64,000 nucleotides of DNA from an uncultured Clostridia bacterium (GCA_947629985.1 CANRFV010000005.1:62001-126000); one strand, 5' to 3'. Positions 41,864 to 54,006 are shown, counted from the stretch's first letter. Notes: generated from the sequence alone by a model not told the origin. Numbers and translations are program-made.

Positions 41864-44470
41864 CAAACGCGCGATGGGTACGCGGTAAGGCGAGCAGGAT
41901 ACGTAAGTAAGGTTGATCTTGTGAGCAAATTCGATACTGCTGGGGTCGCCGCCGTGTTCGCCGCAGATACCGCATTGCAGTTCGGGACGCGTTTCACGGC
42001 CGAGCGTTACAGCCATCTTCATAAGTTTGCCTACGCCTACCGTATCCAGACGTGCGAACGGGTCGCTTTCGTAAATCTTGCTGCTGTAATAACTGGGCAG
42101 GAATTTGCTTGCGTCGTCGCGGCTGAAACCGAACGTCATCTGAGTAAGGTCGTTGGTACCGAAACTGAAAAATTCCGCTTCTTTGGCGATTTCGTCCGCG
42201 GTAAGCGCCGCGCGCGGGATCTCGATCATTGTACCTACCTGATATTTAAGGTTGGTGCCGCTTTGCGCGATAACTTCGTCGGCGGTGGCTACAACCGTCT
42301 TTTTGACATACGCCAATTCCTTAACTTCGCCCACAAGCGGGATCATAATTTCGGGAACGACATGCCAATCGGGGTGGCGTTTTTGAACGTTCAACGCAGC
42401 CTTGATTACCGCACGAGTTTGCATTACGGCAATTTCGGGGTAGGTTACTGCCAGACGGCAACCGCGGTGTCCCATCATGGGGTTAAATTCGTGCAAAGAG
42501 TTGCAAATTTGCTTAATTTGAGCAACGGTTTTGCCTTGCGCCTTGGCAAGTTCTTCGATGTCGCGCTCTTCGGTGGGAACAAACTCGTGAAGCGGCGGAT
42601 CCAGGAAACGTATAATAACGGGTTGACCTTTAAGCGCTTCCATAAGTCCTTCGAAGTCGGCTTGTTGCAAAGGTTCTATCTTGGCAAGAGCCTTTTCACG
42701 TTCGGCAACGGTTTCGCTGCAAATCATTTCGCGGAATTTGTCGATACGACCTTCGCCGAAGAACATGTGTTCGGTACGGCACAAACCGATACCTTGCGCG
42801 CCAAGTTCCGCCGCGCGTTGTGCGTCTGCGGGGGTGTCCGCATTGGTGCGAACTTCCAACGCCTTGTATTTGTCGGCAAGTTTCATAATGCGTCCGAAAT
42901 AGCCGCTGTTGGGGTCGGCGGGAACGGTTTTTATCGCTATGTCGTAAATTTTACCCGTGGAACCGTCCAACGAAATGGGGTCGCCTTCGCGGAAGAGTTT
43001 GCCGCCAAGTTCGAACTGTTTGCTTGCTTCGTCCATCTTGATGTCGCCGCAGCCGGATACGCAGCAAGTGCCCATACCGCGCGCAACAACCGCCGCGTGA
43101 GAAGTTTGTCCGCCGCGAACGGTAAGGATACCTTGCGCGTACTTCATACCTTCGATGTCTTCGGGAGAAGTTTCCAAACGTACAAGAATGACCTTTTTCT
43201 TTTGTTTACCCTGTACAACAGCGTCTTCGGGAGTAAATACGACAGTACCTGCCGCCGCTCCCGGGCTGGCGGCTATACCTTTGCCCACAACGTTGGATTT
43301 GTCGGCTTCGGCAAGCGCTTTTGCGTCGAACGTGGGGTGCAAAAGCATATCCAACGATTTGGCGTCTATTTGCATAAGGGCTTCCTGTTCGGTGATCATG
43401 CCTTCGTCGATCAAATCGCAGGCGATTTTGATAGCGGCGGCTGCCGTACGTTTGCCGTTACGCGTTTGCAACATAAACAGTTTGCCTCTTTCGATGGTAA
43501 ACTCCATATCCTGCATATCTTTGTAGTGATGTTCGAGAGTGTCGCATACTTGCAAAAATTGCTTGTATACGTCGGGCAAAATTTCCGCCATTTGGCTGAT
43601 GGGCATAGGTGTGCGAACGCCCGCAACAACGTCTTCGCCCTGAGCGTTCATCAAAAATTCGCCCATAAGTCCCTTTTCGCCGGTGGCGGGATTACGCGTA
43701 AACGCAACGCCCGTGCCGCAATCGTTACCCATATTGCCGAACGCCATCATCTGTACGTTTACGGCTGTACCCCAACTGTAAGGAATGTCGTGGTCCATAC
43801 GGTAAACGTTGGCGCGGGGGTTATCCCACGAACGGAACACCGCTTCCACCGCCGCAAACAGTTGTTCTTTTGCGTCCTGCGGGAAGGGCTTGCCGATTTT
43901 TGCCTGATATTCCGCCTTAAATTGGTTGGCAAGCGTTTTGAGATCGTCCGCGGTAAGTTCCACGTCGGAAGTGATGCCGCGTTTTGCCTTCATTTCGTCA
44001 ATAAGCACTTCGAAATACTTTTTGCCTACTTCCATTACCACGTCCGAGAACATCTGAATAAATCTTCTGTAACAGTCCCAAGCCCAACGGGGATTGCCGG
44101 ACCTTGCCGCAAGCACTTCTACAACTTCGTCGTTGAGACCAAGGTTGAGAATCGTGTCCATCATGCCGGGCATGGAAGCGCGGGCACCCGAACGTACCGA
44201 AACAAGCAGGGGATTTTCCTTATCGCCGAATTTTTTGCCTACGATCGCCTCCAACTTGGTAATATACTCCAAAATTTGAGCGCGTATTTCTTCGTTGATA
44301 CGTCTGCCGTCCGCATAATACTGCGTGCAAGCCTCGGTAGTAACCGTAAAGCCTTGCGGTACGGGCAAACCGATGTTGGTCATTTCCGCCAGGTTTGCGC
44401 CCTTGCCGCCAAGGAGTTCGCGCATTTGTGCGTTGCCTTCGCTAAACAAATAAGTATACTTTTTTGCCAC
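41825..44470 (-). CDS. ppdK: Pyruvate, phosphate dikinase
   Basis: KYTYLFSEGNAQMRELLGGKGANLAEMT; GGQTSHAAVVARGMG; CGICGEHGGDPSSIEF. Confidence 0.97.
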   Translation of the reverse strand: MAKKYTYLFSEGNAQMRELLGGKGANLAEMTNIGLPVPQGFTVTTEACTQYYADGRRINEEIRAQILEYITKLEAIVGKKFGDKENPLLVSVRSGARASMPGMMDTILNLGLNDEVVEVLAARSGNPRWAWDCYRRFIQMFSDVVMEVGKKYFEVLIDEMKAKRGITSDVELTADDLKTLANQFKAEYQAKIGKPFPQDAKEQLFAAVEAVFRSWDNPRANVYRMDHDIPYSWGTAVNVQMMAFGNMGNDCGTGVAFTRNPATGEKGLMGEFLMNAQGEDVVAGVRTPMPISQMAEILPDVYKQFLQVCDTLEHHYKDMQDMEFTIERGKLFMLQTRNGKRTAAAAIKIACDLIDEGMITEQEALMQIDAKSLDMLLHPTFDAKALAEADKSNVVGKGIAASPGAAAGTVVFTPEDAVVQGKQKKKVILVRLETSPEDIEGMKYAQGILTVRGGQTSHAAVVARGMGTCCVSGCGDIKMDEASKQFELGGKLFREGDPISLDGSTGKIYDIAIKTVPADPNSGYFGRIMKLADKYKALEVRTNADTPADAQRAAELGAQGIGLCRTEHMFFGEGRIDKFREMICSETVAEREKALAKIEPLQQADFEGLMEALKGQPVIIRFLDPPLHEFVPTEERDIEELAKAQGKTVAQIKQICNSLHEFNPMMGHRGCRLAVTYPEIAVMQTRAVIKAALNVQKRHPDWHVVPEIMIPLVGEVKELAYVKKTVVATADEVIAQSGTNLKYQVGTMIEIPRAALTADEIAKEAEFFSFGTNDLTQMTFGFSRDDASKFLPSYYSSKIYESDPFARLDTVGVGKLMKMAVTLGRETRPELQCGICGEHGGDPSSIEFAHKINLTYVSCSPYRVPIARLAAAQANIKFPRK

Positions 44471-44649
44471 TTTTATTTTCCTCCAAAATTAAATTGCAAG
44501 TTAAGCAGTTTTTCTGCCCATACGTATTTATTTTACAATATTTTGCGCGTTTAGACAAGTGTTTTTGTAATTAAAATATTTTAATATATAATTTTACGGG
44601 CAAAGCGCAAACAAGTTTGCCCAAGACGCTTAGGCAATGTACTAAACTG

Positions 44650-44678
44650 TTTACATTTTGTCTAAAATATTGTATAAT
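44650..44678 (+). promoter_or_regulatory. SigA promoter of ssrA
   Basis: TTTACA-17 bp-TATAAT. Confidence 0.75.
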
Positions 44679-44701
44679 CTGTATGCTCGATAGCGTTTTA
44701 C

Positions 44702-45077
44702 GGGGGTGTTTGTAAGATTCGCCCGGCGTCGAAGCAGGCTTGATAAGCGCGTCGCAGCGTCTACTGCGTAAAAAAGACAAACTTAAATTAAATGCTAACA
44801 ATAGCACAACCCGTCAATCCAACAGATTGGCATTTGCCGCTTAATTAAACCGGCACGTGGAATTCGGCAGTGTTGCGATACCGAATGACTGCGACAGAAC
44901 TCGCAACAGGGAATACGTCGGCTGTATCGGGTCGGCGTGATCCGAGATTTACCCGATATATGACGTTGTAAGTTGGTTTGCTACCTTAAAACGTCGAGAC
45001 AAAAAAGCAAACTGCACGCGAAGAAAGTCAGGTGGGCTTACGTCGGTACACGGGTGCAAGTCCCGCCACCTCCACCA
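44702..45077 (+). ncRNA. ssrA: tmRNA
   Basis: GGGGGUG 5' acceptor pairs CACCUCC-ACCA 3' end; T-arm GGTGCAAGTCCCGCCACC; tag ORF ends ..DKLKLNANNSTTRQSNRLAFAA-TAA. Confidence 0.93.
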
Positions 45078-45086
45078 TAACAAGCA

Positions 45087-45115
45087 AATACGCACCCCAA
45101 GCGGGGTGCGTATTT
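45087..45115 (+). terminator. Hairpin following tmRNA
   Basis: AAATACGCACCCCaagcGGGGTGCGTATTT. Confidence 0.7.
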
Positions 45116-45811
45116 GACAAAAACAAGTACACAAAAAAGTTCTGCCGCATACGTGCGGCGCAATACGGCGTCCAACTCCACCCGTCTCGGAACATTTACG
45201 CGCAACAAACTCCCCAACCCGTTGGCAATGCTCGTTTTTCTTAACTTAATTTGCTTGTATCTCTGCGGCAGAAAGCGGGAGATTTGACGCCGATAACTCC
45301 ACCGCTAAAAACAACCTTTTGTGTTTTATACACATAATTTGACACAATATGTTGTGTTTACATAAATTTACCCCAATTTTACCCCAAATCGGATTTTTGT
45401 TGAGTGTAATACAAATGGCTGTTGAAAGCGAACGAAATTCGCCTGCAACAGCCCTTTTATTGCAATTCCGTGTTATGATAGCGACCTGTGGCGCACACAA
45501 AGCAACTGCGCCGTTAATGCACAATCGCCAAATAGTACAAAAATTTTTAATTAAAGTTCAACCTTGAAAACTACAAAAACAAGAGTATCTCCTTGCAAAA
45601 TAAACGGAAACAAGCGAATACAAGGAGCAAGCAGTCCCAATTAAACCCAACCTTGTATTCCCGCTGAGCGAGTGTATCCACTGCAAAATAATCTGCAACA
45701 AGTATGCCGCATATAATCTTATTATTTGGACGCGAGTGCTGTTGCTATTCATAATATCAACAAACAAGTTTTTAATTAAGATACAACCTTATAAACCCTG
45801 AGAACAAGCGT

Positions 45812-45983
45812 ATCCCCTGCAAAATAATCTGCAACGAGCGCACACAGTGCGCGAAGCGAAGCCTTTTTGCAGGGGATATGCGCGTGTTTTCCGTTTTGAA
45901 TGCAATTGCACGAGCGCCACCACCATTTTTATTGCGGCATACGAAGCGAAGCCTTTTTGCAGGGGATATGCGAGCGGTATTGT
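45812..45983 (-). repeat. Terminal-inverted-repeat element (family B) 3' of uvrA
   Basis: GTATCCCCTGCAAAA...TTTTTGCAGGGGATATGC; homologous to the clpX-flanking copy. Confidence 0.78.
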
Positions 45984-45993
45984 GGTCGGTCTC

Positions 45994-48807
45994 CTACCTG
46001 CCGCGGGCAAGAATGTGCGCTAAAAATTCGCCCGTGTAACTGCCCTGCGTTGCGGCGATCTGTTCGGGAGTGCCCGTTGCCACCACCGTGCCGCCTTCGT
46101 CGCCGCCTTCGGGGCCCAAATCTACTATGTTGTCCGCAACTTTTATTACGTCCAGATTGTGTTCTATTACAATAACGGTATTGCCGCCCGCAACAAGACG
46201 TTGCAATATGGCAATAAGTTTTGCCACGTCGTGGCTGTGCAAGCCCGTTGTGGGTTCGTCCAGCACGTATAGAGTTTTGCCTGTGGAACGCTTGGACAGT
46301 TCGGTAGCCAACTTTACGCGTTGCGCTTCGCCGCCCGACAGCGTTGTTGCGGGTTGTCCCAACTTGATGTAGCCCAACCCAACGTCGTACAATGTTTGAA
46401 TTTTGTTGTTTATCGACGTGATATTCTTAAAGAATTCCGTCGCTTCTTCCACGGTCATATCCAGCACGTCGGCAATAGACTTGCCCTTGTACTTTACAGC
46501 CAAAGTTTCGCGGTTGTAGCGCGCGCCGTGGCATACGGGACATGGCACGTACACGTCGGGCAAAAAGTTCATTGCAATGCGCAATATGCCGTCGCCTTCG
46601 CAATGGTCGCACCTGCCGCCCTTTACGTTGAAACTGAATCTGCCCGAACCGTACCCGCGTTCCTTGGCGTCGGGAGTTGCCGCAAACAAGTCGCGTATCA
46701 TTGTAAACACGCCCGTATACGTTGCGGGATTGCTGCGCGGAGTGCGCCCGATGGCGCTTTGGTCTATCGAAATTACCTTGTCGAGATATTCTTCGCCCGT
46801 AACAGACTCGCATGCGACGTCATTGCGATGAGCGCGATTGAGTTTTTGTTCGAGATAGGGCAGCAAAACTTCGTTTACAAGACTGCTCTTGCCGCTACCC
46901 GATACGCCCGTTACCACATTGAGACAGCCCAGCGGAAAATCGACGTCGATATGTTTAAGGTTGTTTTTGTAAGCGCCTTTTACCGAAAGAAAATGTCCGT
47001 TGCCCTGTCGGCGCGTTGCGGGAACGGGTATCGACAGTTCGCCCGACAAATATTTGCCCGTAATGGACTGCTTGCACTCGATCAAATCGGGCACGGTGCC
47101 CGCAAATACTATTTCGCCGCCGTGAACGCCCGCGCCGGGTCCCACGTCCACAACAAAATCCGCCGCGCGAATTGTCTCTTCGTCGTGTTCCACAACTATC
47201 AACGTGTTGCCTATATCGCGCAGATGTTCCAATGTGGCAATAAGTTTGCCGTTGTCGCGTTGGTGCAAACCTATGCTGGGCTCGTCCAGAATGTACAGCA
47301 CGCCCGTAAGTCCGCTGCCTATTTGCGTGGCAAGACGTATGCGCTGCGCTTCGCCGCCCGACAAAGTGCCCGCACTGCGGTTGAGAGTAAGATACCCCAA
47401 GCCGACGTCCACCAAAAATTTGAGACGCGCCTTTATTTCTTTGAGTACCATATAGGCTATTTGCGACCGCGTTTCGTCCAATTGCAGATTTTCGAAAAAT
47501 TTTAGGGCGTTTACAACCGACAATTCGCCGAGTTCCCATATATTAAGTCCGCCCACTTTTACGGACAAAATTTCGCTTTTGAGCCGTTTGCCGTGGCAAT
47601 GCGAACAGGGTTTGTCCACCATAAACTTTTCGTATTCCTGCCGCGTCCAATCGCTCTTGCACTCGTTGTGGCGGCGAGTCATCATAGGAATAATGCCTTC
47701 CCAAGTGGCGTTGAACGTTCTGCCGTCGCGCAGGCGGCACACCAACTGCTCTTCGCCGTTGCCGTACATAATTACGTCGTAGGCTTGCTTGGGCAGATCG
47801 CGCACGGGCACGTCGCAGGAAAAGCGATATTTTTCCGCCAAAGCGTCAAACAGCGTTCGCATCCAACTTGCCGCGCCCAAATTGAAGCCCAACAACTTTA
47901 CCGCGCCGTCGTGCAGCGATTTGGAGTCGTCGGGAATGATGAGATTTTCGTCGAATTCCTGCTTGAAACCCAACCCCAAACACTCGGGACAGGCGCCGAA
48001 CGGGCTGTTGAAAGAAAATGCGCGCGGCTCCAACTCTTCGATGGTAAACCCACATTCGGGGCAGGCAAATTTGTCCGAATAGGTGGTTTCGGAGCCGTTT
48101 GCGGACACCACCACCAAGCCGTCGGCAAGTTTAAGCGCGGTTTCGATACTGTCGGACAGGCGCGTGTGCATTTCCGCCTTGACGACAAGACGGTCTACCA
48201 CAACGCTGATGTTGTGTTTGATGTTTTTTTGCAATTTTATTTCTTCGTCCAGCGTATACGTGTTGCCGTCCACCGATACGCGCGCATAGCCTTGCCGCTT
48301 TAATTGGTCGAACAGTTTGGCGTATTCGCCCTTGCGTCCGCGCACGACGGGGGCAAGAATTTGCAATTTTGTGCCTTCGCCGAGAGCGGTTACTCTGTCG
48401 CAAATTTGATCGACCGTGGTTTTGGCAATGGGGATGCCGCAATTGGGACAATACGGAATACCCACGCGCGCATACAGCAGGCGCAAGTAGTCGTAAATTT
48501 CGGTAACGGTGCCCACTGTGGAACGCGGATTGGACGAAGTCGTCTTTTGGTCTATCGAAATTGCCGGCGACAGCCCGTCGATGCTTTCCACGTCCGGCTT
48601 GTCCATCTGCCCCAAAAATTGGCGCGCGTACGACGACAAACTTTCCACATAGCGGCGTTGACCTTCGGCAAATATCGTGTCGAATGCAAGCGACGACTTG
48701 CCGCTGCCCGACAAACCCGTAAATACCACCAATTTGTCGCGCGGAATGGTAAGGCTGACGCTTTTCAAATTATTTTCTTTGGCGTTTTTTATTACAATGT
48801 CTTTCAT
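45994..48807 (-). CDS. uvrA: Excinuclease ABC subunit A
   Basis: [43 protein letters not shown]; CxxC zinc modules; duplicated ABC signatures. Confidence 0.97.
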   Translation of the reverse strand: MKDIVIKNAKENNLKSVSLTIPRDKLVVFTGLSGSGKSSLAFDTIFAEGQRRYVESLSSYARQFLGQMDKPDVESIDGLSPAISIDQKTTSSNPRSTVGTVTEIYDYLRLLYARVGIPYCPNCGIPIAKTTVDQICDRVTALGEGTKLQILAPVVRGRKGEYAKLFDQLKRQGYARVSVDGNTYTLDEEIKLQKNIKHNISVVVDRLVVKAEMHTRLSDSIETALKLADGLVVVSANGSETTYSDKFACPECGFTIEELEPRAFSFNSPFGACPECLGLGFKQEFDENLIIPDDSKSLHDGAVKLLGFNLGAASWMRTLFDALAEKYRFSCDVPVRDLPKQAYDVIMYGNGEEQLVCRLRDGRTFNATWEGIIPMMTRRHNECKSDWTRQEYEKFMVDKPCSHCHGKRLKSEILSVKVGGLNIWELGELSVVNALKFFENLQLDETRSQIAYMVLKEIKARLKFLVDVGLGYLTLNRSAGTLSGGEAQRIRLATQIGSGLTGVLYILDEPSIGLHQRDNGKLIATLEHLRDIGNTLIVVEHDEETIRAADFVVDVGPGAGVHGGEIVFAGTVPDLIECKQSITGKYLSGELSIPVPATRRQGNGHFLSVKGAYKNNLKHIDVDFPLGCLNVVTGVSGSGKSSLVNEVLLPYLEQKLNRAHRNDVACESVTGEEYLDKVISIDQSAIGRTPRSNPATYTGVFTMIRDLFAATPDAKERGYGSGRFSFNVKGGRCDHCEGDGILRIAMNFLPDVYVPCPVCHGARYNRETLAVKYKGKSIADVLDMTVEEATEFFKNITSINNKIQTLYDVGLGYIKLGQPATTLSGGEAQRVKLATELSKRSTGKTLYVLDEPTTGLHSHDVAKLIAILQRLVAGGNTVIVIEHNLDVIKVADNIVDLGPEGGDEGGTVVATGTPEQIAATQGSYTGEFLAHILARGR

Positions 48808-48949
48808 ATCGAAAATTCCGTTTTGTAATTTACTCTGTTTATTTGCGCGGCGCGTTTGCGCAAAAAAGCGTTGCGTAACGGCAATACCCGCGTAAACGGG
48901 CGCAAACCGACGTTAGTTGCGCTAACCGCGCATAAAGCGGTCAAATAGA

Positions 48950-50920
48950 TCAACCGCGCTGTTTTTTCTTTAACATTTTGTCGCGTTTTTTGGTAAGTTG
49001 CACTACCTGTTCGCGCAATTGAATGGCGCGCTCGAAATCCAACTGATTGGCAGCGGTCTTCATACGGGCGGTAAGGTTGTCGATCTCGCGCTCGATATCT
49101 TTAAGCGACATCGTTCCTTCGTCTTTCTGAGTGATTTCCAGCGTGTTTTCCACTTCGTGTTCGATGGTTTTGGGCGTAATGCCGTTAAGTACGTTGTACT
49201 CGTGCTGAACGGCGCGGCGGCGATTTGTTTCGTCGATGGCACGGCGCATACTGTCGGTTATTACGTCCGCATACATTATTACCCTGCCTTCCGCATTACG
49301 CGCGGCGCGCCCTATCGTCTGAATGAGCGCGGTGTCGCTGCGCAAAAAACCTTCCTTGTCGGCGTCCAAAATGGCAACCAATTTTACTTGCGGCATATCC
49401 AGACCTTCGCGCAGCAAATTTATACCCACAAGTACGTCGAACTCGCCCTTTTTTAACCCCGTTACGATGTCTACGCGCTCCAACGTGTCTATATCCGAGT
49501 GCATATATTTTACGCGCACGTCCTGCTTGGACAAAAAGTCGGTCAAACTTTCCGCCATGCGCTTGGTAAGCGTTGTTACCAGCACGCGACCGCCGCCGTC
49601 CACAACCGAGTGGATCTCGCCGAGCAGATCGTCGATCTGCCCTTCCACGGGGCGCACTTCCACTTGCGGATCGAGCAAGCCCGTGGGACGAATAAGTTGC
49701 TCCACAACGTTGTCGGCGCGTTTAAGTTCGTACTCGGCGGGAGTTGCCGACACGCAAATAAGTTGCCCCAAACGGCTGTCGAACTCGTCAAACGTAAGCG
49801 GACGGTTGTCGAACGCGCTTTGCAGACGGAAACCGTACCCCACCAAATTTATTTTGCGGGCGCGGTCGCCGTTGTACATACCGCGTATCTGCGGAATGGT
49901 CATATGGCTTTCGTCGATGAAAGTGATAAAGTCGTCGGGGAAATAATCCAACAGCGTGTAGGGCGGCTGTCCCGGCTGTCTGCCGTCAAAGTAACGCGAA
50001 TAATTTTCTATTCCGCTGCAATAGCCCATTTCGCGCATCATCTCTATGTCGTACGAAACGCGCTGTTTAAGCCGTTGCCCTTCCACTATCTTGTTTGCGT
50101 CCGTAAAAGTTTGCGATTCGCACTCCATATCGCGCTGAATTTGTTGCAACGCCTTTTCCATTGTTACGCCTTCCACAACATATTGGCTTGCGGGGAAAAT
50201 AATGGTATGCAACAAATTTGCCACCACGTTGCCGGTCAATGCGTCGATTTCCTGTATTTTTTCTATTTCGTCCCCCCAAAAGTGTACCCGTATGGCATGT
50301 TCGGAGTACGACGCCGGGTATATTTCCAACACATCGCCGCGCACGCGAAATGTGCCGCGATGGAAGTCCATATCGTTGCGCACGTACTGTATGGAGATCA
50401 ATTTTTTTATTACGCTTTCGCGGCTGACGTTATCGGCGGGGCGCAACGACAGACTCATTTTGTAATACTCGCCCGGAGCACCCAAACCGTATATGCACGA
50501 AACGCTGGCTACCACTATCGTGTCGCGACGTTCGAACAAACTGCACGTTGCCGAGTGCCGCAAACGGTCGATCTCGTCGTTGATGTCGATCTCCTTTTCG
50601 ATATACAAGTCGCGCGACGGAATGTAACTTTCCGGCATATAGTAGTCGTAATACGACACAAAAAATTCCACGCGATTTTCGGGGAAAAATTCGCGAAATT
50701 CGTTGCACAACTGCGCGGCAAGCGTCTTGTTGTGGCATATTACCAGCGTGGGACGGTTTACGTTGGCAATAACGTTTGCCATAGTAAATGTTTTGCCGCT
50801 GCCGGTAACTCCGCGCAACACTTGCGTGGCAAGGCCGTCGTTAATGCCCTGCGTAAGTTGCTCTATTGCCTGCGGCTGATCTCCGCAAGGTTGGAATTTT
50901 GAGTGAAGTTTGAAATCCAT
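48950..50920 (-). CDS. uvrB: Excinuclease ABC subunit B
   Basis: [38 protein letters not shown]-terminal UvrC-binding motif. Confidence 0.97.
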   Translation of the reverse strand: MDFKLHSKFQPCGDQPQAIEQLTQGINDGLATQVLRGVTGSGKTFTMANVIANVNRPTLVICHNKTLAAQLCNEFREFFPENRVEFFVSYYDYYMPESYIPSRDLYIEKEIDINDEIDRLRHSATCSLFERRDTIVVASVSCIYGLGAPGEYYKMSLSLRPADNVSRESVIKKLISIQYVRNDMDFHRGTFRVRGDVLEIYPASYSEHAIRVHFWGDEIEKIQEIDALTGNVVANLLHTIIFPASQYVVEGVTMEKALQQIQRDMECESQTFTDANKIVEGQRLKQRVSYDIEMMREMGYCSGIENYSRYFDGRQPGQPPYTLLDYFPDDFITFIDESHMTIPQIRGMYNGDRARKINLVGYGFRLQSAFDNRPLTFDEFDSRLGQLICVSATPAEYELKRADNVVEQLIRPTGLLDPQVEVRPVEGQIDDLLGEIHSVVDGGGRVLVTTLTKRMAESLTDFLSKQDVRVKYMHSDIDTLERVDIVTGLKKGEFDVLVGINLLREGLDMPQVKLVAILDADKEGFLRSDTALIQTIGRAARNAEGRVIMYADVITDSMRRAIDETNRRRAVQHEYNVLNGITPKTIEHEVENTLEITQKDEGTMSLKDIEREIDNLTARMKTAANQLDFERAIQLREQVVQLTKKRDKMLKKKQRG

Positions 50921-51139
50921 AGTTGTATTTTAGAACATTTGTTTGCCTATATTTTACTGCAAGCGCGCGCTTTTGTCAACGATCGAAAGGAGCGTTATGT
51001 AACAATTTTACCCAAACGCCGCAACTTTGCCGATATTAAGCGTACCGCGCCCCGCGACAAAACCGAAAAGAAGCGCAGCAACCCAAATCGCCGCAAAAGC
51101 GCATATCGACAGATATGCCGTACAACGGGCTGTCGCCTA

Positions 51140-51910
51140 TCAAGCGTTTAGCATGTAAATTTCGTACAGTCCGCGCAACGACAGTTCGCGGTCGATACGG
51201 TCGAACAGCGGTTCTACGTTGTTTACCAACCGAGCCAAACCGCCCGTTGCGATGATTTTGGCGTTGGACAGACCCGTTTCGGCACGCAAACGCTCGGTCA
51301 TATACTTTACTTCGCCCACCGTGCCGTAAATTACGCCGCTTTGTATTGCCTTGCGGGTGTTTTGCGCGGTTGTTTTGGACGGAATTTCCAAATCTACGTT
51401 GGGCAACTTGGCGGTACACCGCGCCAGACTTTCTATTGTGGACTTGATGCCCAACGTAATTGCGCCGCCGACAAATTCCTTGCGCTCGTTTACCACGTTA
51501 TACGTTGTTGCCGTGCCGAAATCCACCAAAATAAAGGGCGCGCCGTACAGTTTTTCGGCGGCAACGCAGGTAATTATGCGGTCGCTGCCCAACTCGCGCG
51601 GAGAATCGTATCGAATAGCAAGCCCCGTTTTTATTCCCACGCCCACCACAAGCGGCTTTACGCCGAACACGTAATTTATTACGTTGGTAAACGTGTAATC
51701 CAATTGGGGAATGACCGACGACACTATCGCGCCGTTGACGGATTTTACGTCTATGCCCGCGTGCCAAAGCAATTGCAAAAGCAACGCGACGTATTCGTCC
51801 GACGTGCGTTTGACGTCGGTGGACATTTTGAACGAGTGCGCCATTTTGCCGTCCTGCTCGAACAGCCCTATTTTGATGTTGGTGTTGCCTATATCTACCG
51901 TAAAAATCAT
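51140..51910 (-). CDS. coaX: Type III pantothenate kinase
   Basis: MIFTVDIGNTNIKIGLFE; GSDRIITCVAA; DFGTATTYNVV. Confidence 0.95.
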   Translation of the reverse strand: MIFTVDIGNTNIKIGLFEQDGKMAHSFKMSTDVKRTSDEYVALLLQLLWHAGIDVKSVNGAIVSSVIPQLDYTFTNVINYVFGVKPLVVGVGIKTGLAIRYDSPRELGSDRIITCVAAEKLYGAPFILVDFGTATTYNVVNERKEFVGGAITLGIKSTIESLARCTAKLPNVDLEIPSKTTAQNTRKAIQSGVIYGTVGEVKYMTERLRAETGLSNAKIIATGGLARLVNNVEPLFDRIDRELSLRGLYEIYMLNA

Positions 51911-51988
51911 AAAAATTTCTCCGTTTGTGGTTGCCGCGTACGACGTTTGAACGTGAGCCAAACGGCGTAACGGCAAGCGTATATTTGA

Positions 51989-52813
51989 TTATTTGTTGCG
52001 ACGCGCCGTTGCAACGTGCCGTTTGTGCTCCGAATTGCGCTCGACGGTGCGAAAATCGTCGGCGTCATTGCCGCTTGGAGAGTGTTCGACGTCGGGCGCA
52101 AAGGCATTGTCCGCAAGCGCGGCTACGTCGGGCTCGGCGCCGTCCGTTGCGATGTAGTTGCCGTTTGACAAGTCGGGTTGCAAGTCGGTAGCCGCAACTT
52201 CGTCGGTTACGGCAACTTTCCAATTGTTGCCGTCGATACCCAACTTCAAACCGCGGCGCACACCCAATACAACCCAGGGCGCTATCAGCAGCGACGTAAG
52301 ATATTCGGGCAAAATGTTAATAAACACAAGACTGCGTATTGCCGCCACAAAGCCTTCGCCGCCTTCGGACAGATAACTGAACGGCAACAAAAAGAACACC
52401 GTGTTAGAAACCAACCCGACCGCAATTGCCGTAGTCATAGCCACCGCTTGCGCAACGCGGCGATTGTTCAATTTTGCCATGGCAAGCAACGCAAGTCGGT
52501 ACGTGCCGAAACATGCCGCTCCCGCCAAAACGCGCGGAATAACGTACACCAAGGGTTTGAAATACCACTCTATCGCGTCGGGAAAGATAAACGCCTTGAT
52601 AAACGACGCTACTCCAAAGCACAAAAATGCCGCAATGCCGTCCGCCCAACTGTTTTGAATAAAACAAAACGAAAAGGTAACCAGCAAAACGCAAATTGCC
52701 ATAGAAATAGGCAAAGCCGCGCTGATACCTCTGTCGATCATCATTGCAACAAATATTGTTGCAAACATAATTGCGTACTTTGCCAAATTGAAAGCCTTGC
52801 TATTGTTTACCAT
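51989..52813 (-). CDS. ECF transporter S component, substrate possibly pantothenate
   Basis: Six-TM S-component topology; adjacent to coaX. Confidence 0.7.
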   Translation of the reverse strand: MVNNSKAFNLAKYAIMFATIFVAMMIDRGISAALPISMAICVLLVTFSFCFIQNSWADGIAAFLCFGVASFIKAFIFPDAIEWYFKPLVYVIPRVLAGAACFGTYRLALLAMAKLNNRRVAQAVAMTTAIAVGLVSNTVFFLLPFSYLSEGGEGFVAAIRSLVFINILPEYLTSLLIAPWVVLGVRRGLKLGIDGNNWKVAVTDEVAATDLQPDLSNGNYIATDGAEPDVAALADNAFAPDVEHSPSGNDADDFRTVERNSEHKRHVATARRNK

Positions 52814-53340
52814 AAAAACTCCTATATCGTCCCAAATAGGGTACGACTATCTTTTTGCGGTAAAAGATATAAAAAACAAAGTATCGCTCACAAGGATGCG
52901 ACCCGACTGTATTGTAGCACAATAAGCGCAAAAATACAAATATATTGTATTATTTTTGACAATTAAATGCCAATTAAAAACAAAAAACAGCGTAGTCCGT
53001 TGGCGCGGCATTACTTTGGACGGTTATGCCCGAATACGTTTGTTGCAAGCGCGCGGCGCAAACGACTGTACACCCGTTCGATAGTCAGCCGACAATTCGT
53101 CTCCATTTGTTCCGCATTGCGCGGCGCAAACGGCACGCCGATCGTAAACGCTTTACGCCCGCCGAAACGACATAATGTTTACAATTTGCCATGCAACAGC
53201 ATCTTGTTGACGACGACTAAAACCAATTGCGTTTAATTCAAAAAAATCGCCGCAACACGCGGTTACGGCGATTCGGTAAAAATACGATCGATACGGCAAA
53301 CATAAGCCGAGTTAATCAAATACGCCGCAGGTTACGACCG

Positions 53341-53976
53341 TTACAAAGCGGCGCTTGCGTTTAATTGTCGATCATCTTCGTGCAACAGACTTTGGTAAAA
53401 CGCCGCAACTGCCGTTTGTTGATACGGTTGTACCCACAGCGACAGTATTCCGAGCGTTAACGCGCACAATATCCACCAGCCGATAAAACTTAATTGTAAA
53501 CAGAACAAACGCCACTTGTTGCCTTTCATCATTTCGATGGAGCGTTTGCGCGCTTCGCTTTGCGTAAGTTGGGGGTTGTCGGCAAGAATGTAATAGGACA
53601 TTGCGTAAGAGTACGCTTTGATAATGCCCGGCACAATAAGCAGCAACGACCACAAAAATACAAAAATGCTGTTTACAAGCGTCAGCGCCAACGCCGAGCC
53701 GTATTGCTTAAAACCGTCAAACAACGTATTGACGCCCAATTGTTTATCGCGCAAAACAGCAAGCGTTACGTATGCCCAACCGAGTTCCAACGGACCAATC
53801 AACAAAATCGTAGCAATGCTGCCGATGTATATGACGCTAAGCGCACCGCACGCCGCATTTATCAACGTATAGACAAGCGTTATCAAAGCCAAAGTGCCCC
53901 ACTTGCCGTTTTTCTTTTGCCAAGCGATCTGCCTGAAATATTTTGCGTTTTTGTTTTGAGTTTCATCAATTGACAT
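53341..53976 (-). CDS. DUF975-family membrane protein
   Basis: Multi-TM; ADNPQLTQSEARKRSIEMMKGNKWRLFCLQLSFIGWWIL. Confidence 0.85.
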   Translation of the reverse strand: MSIDETQNKNAKYFRQIAWQKKNGKWGTLALITLVYTLINAACGALSVIYIGSIATILLIGPLELGWAYVTLAVLRDKQLGVNTLFDGFKQYGSALALTLVNSIFVFLWSLLLIVPGIIKAYSYAMSYYILADNPQLTQSEARKRSIEMMKGNKWRLFCLQLSFIGWWILCALTLGILSLWVQPYQQTAVAAFYQSLLHEDDRQLNASAAL

Positions 53977-54006
53977 AATTTTTCTCCTCCCTGTTATGTT
54001 ACATTC

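Noticed and set aside
45246-45524. ORF after tmRNA as an integrase remnant (tmRNA 3' ends are common integration sites)
   Set aside because: The translation (..IWGKIGVNLCKHN..) is only vaguely integrase-like, and I found no second copy of the tmRNA 3' end to act as an att site.
52820-52925. Possible riboswitch upstream of the ECF S component
   Set aside because: No recognisable aptamer motif or clear terminator/antiterminator pair could be supported by eye.
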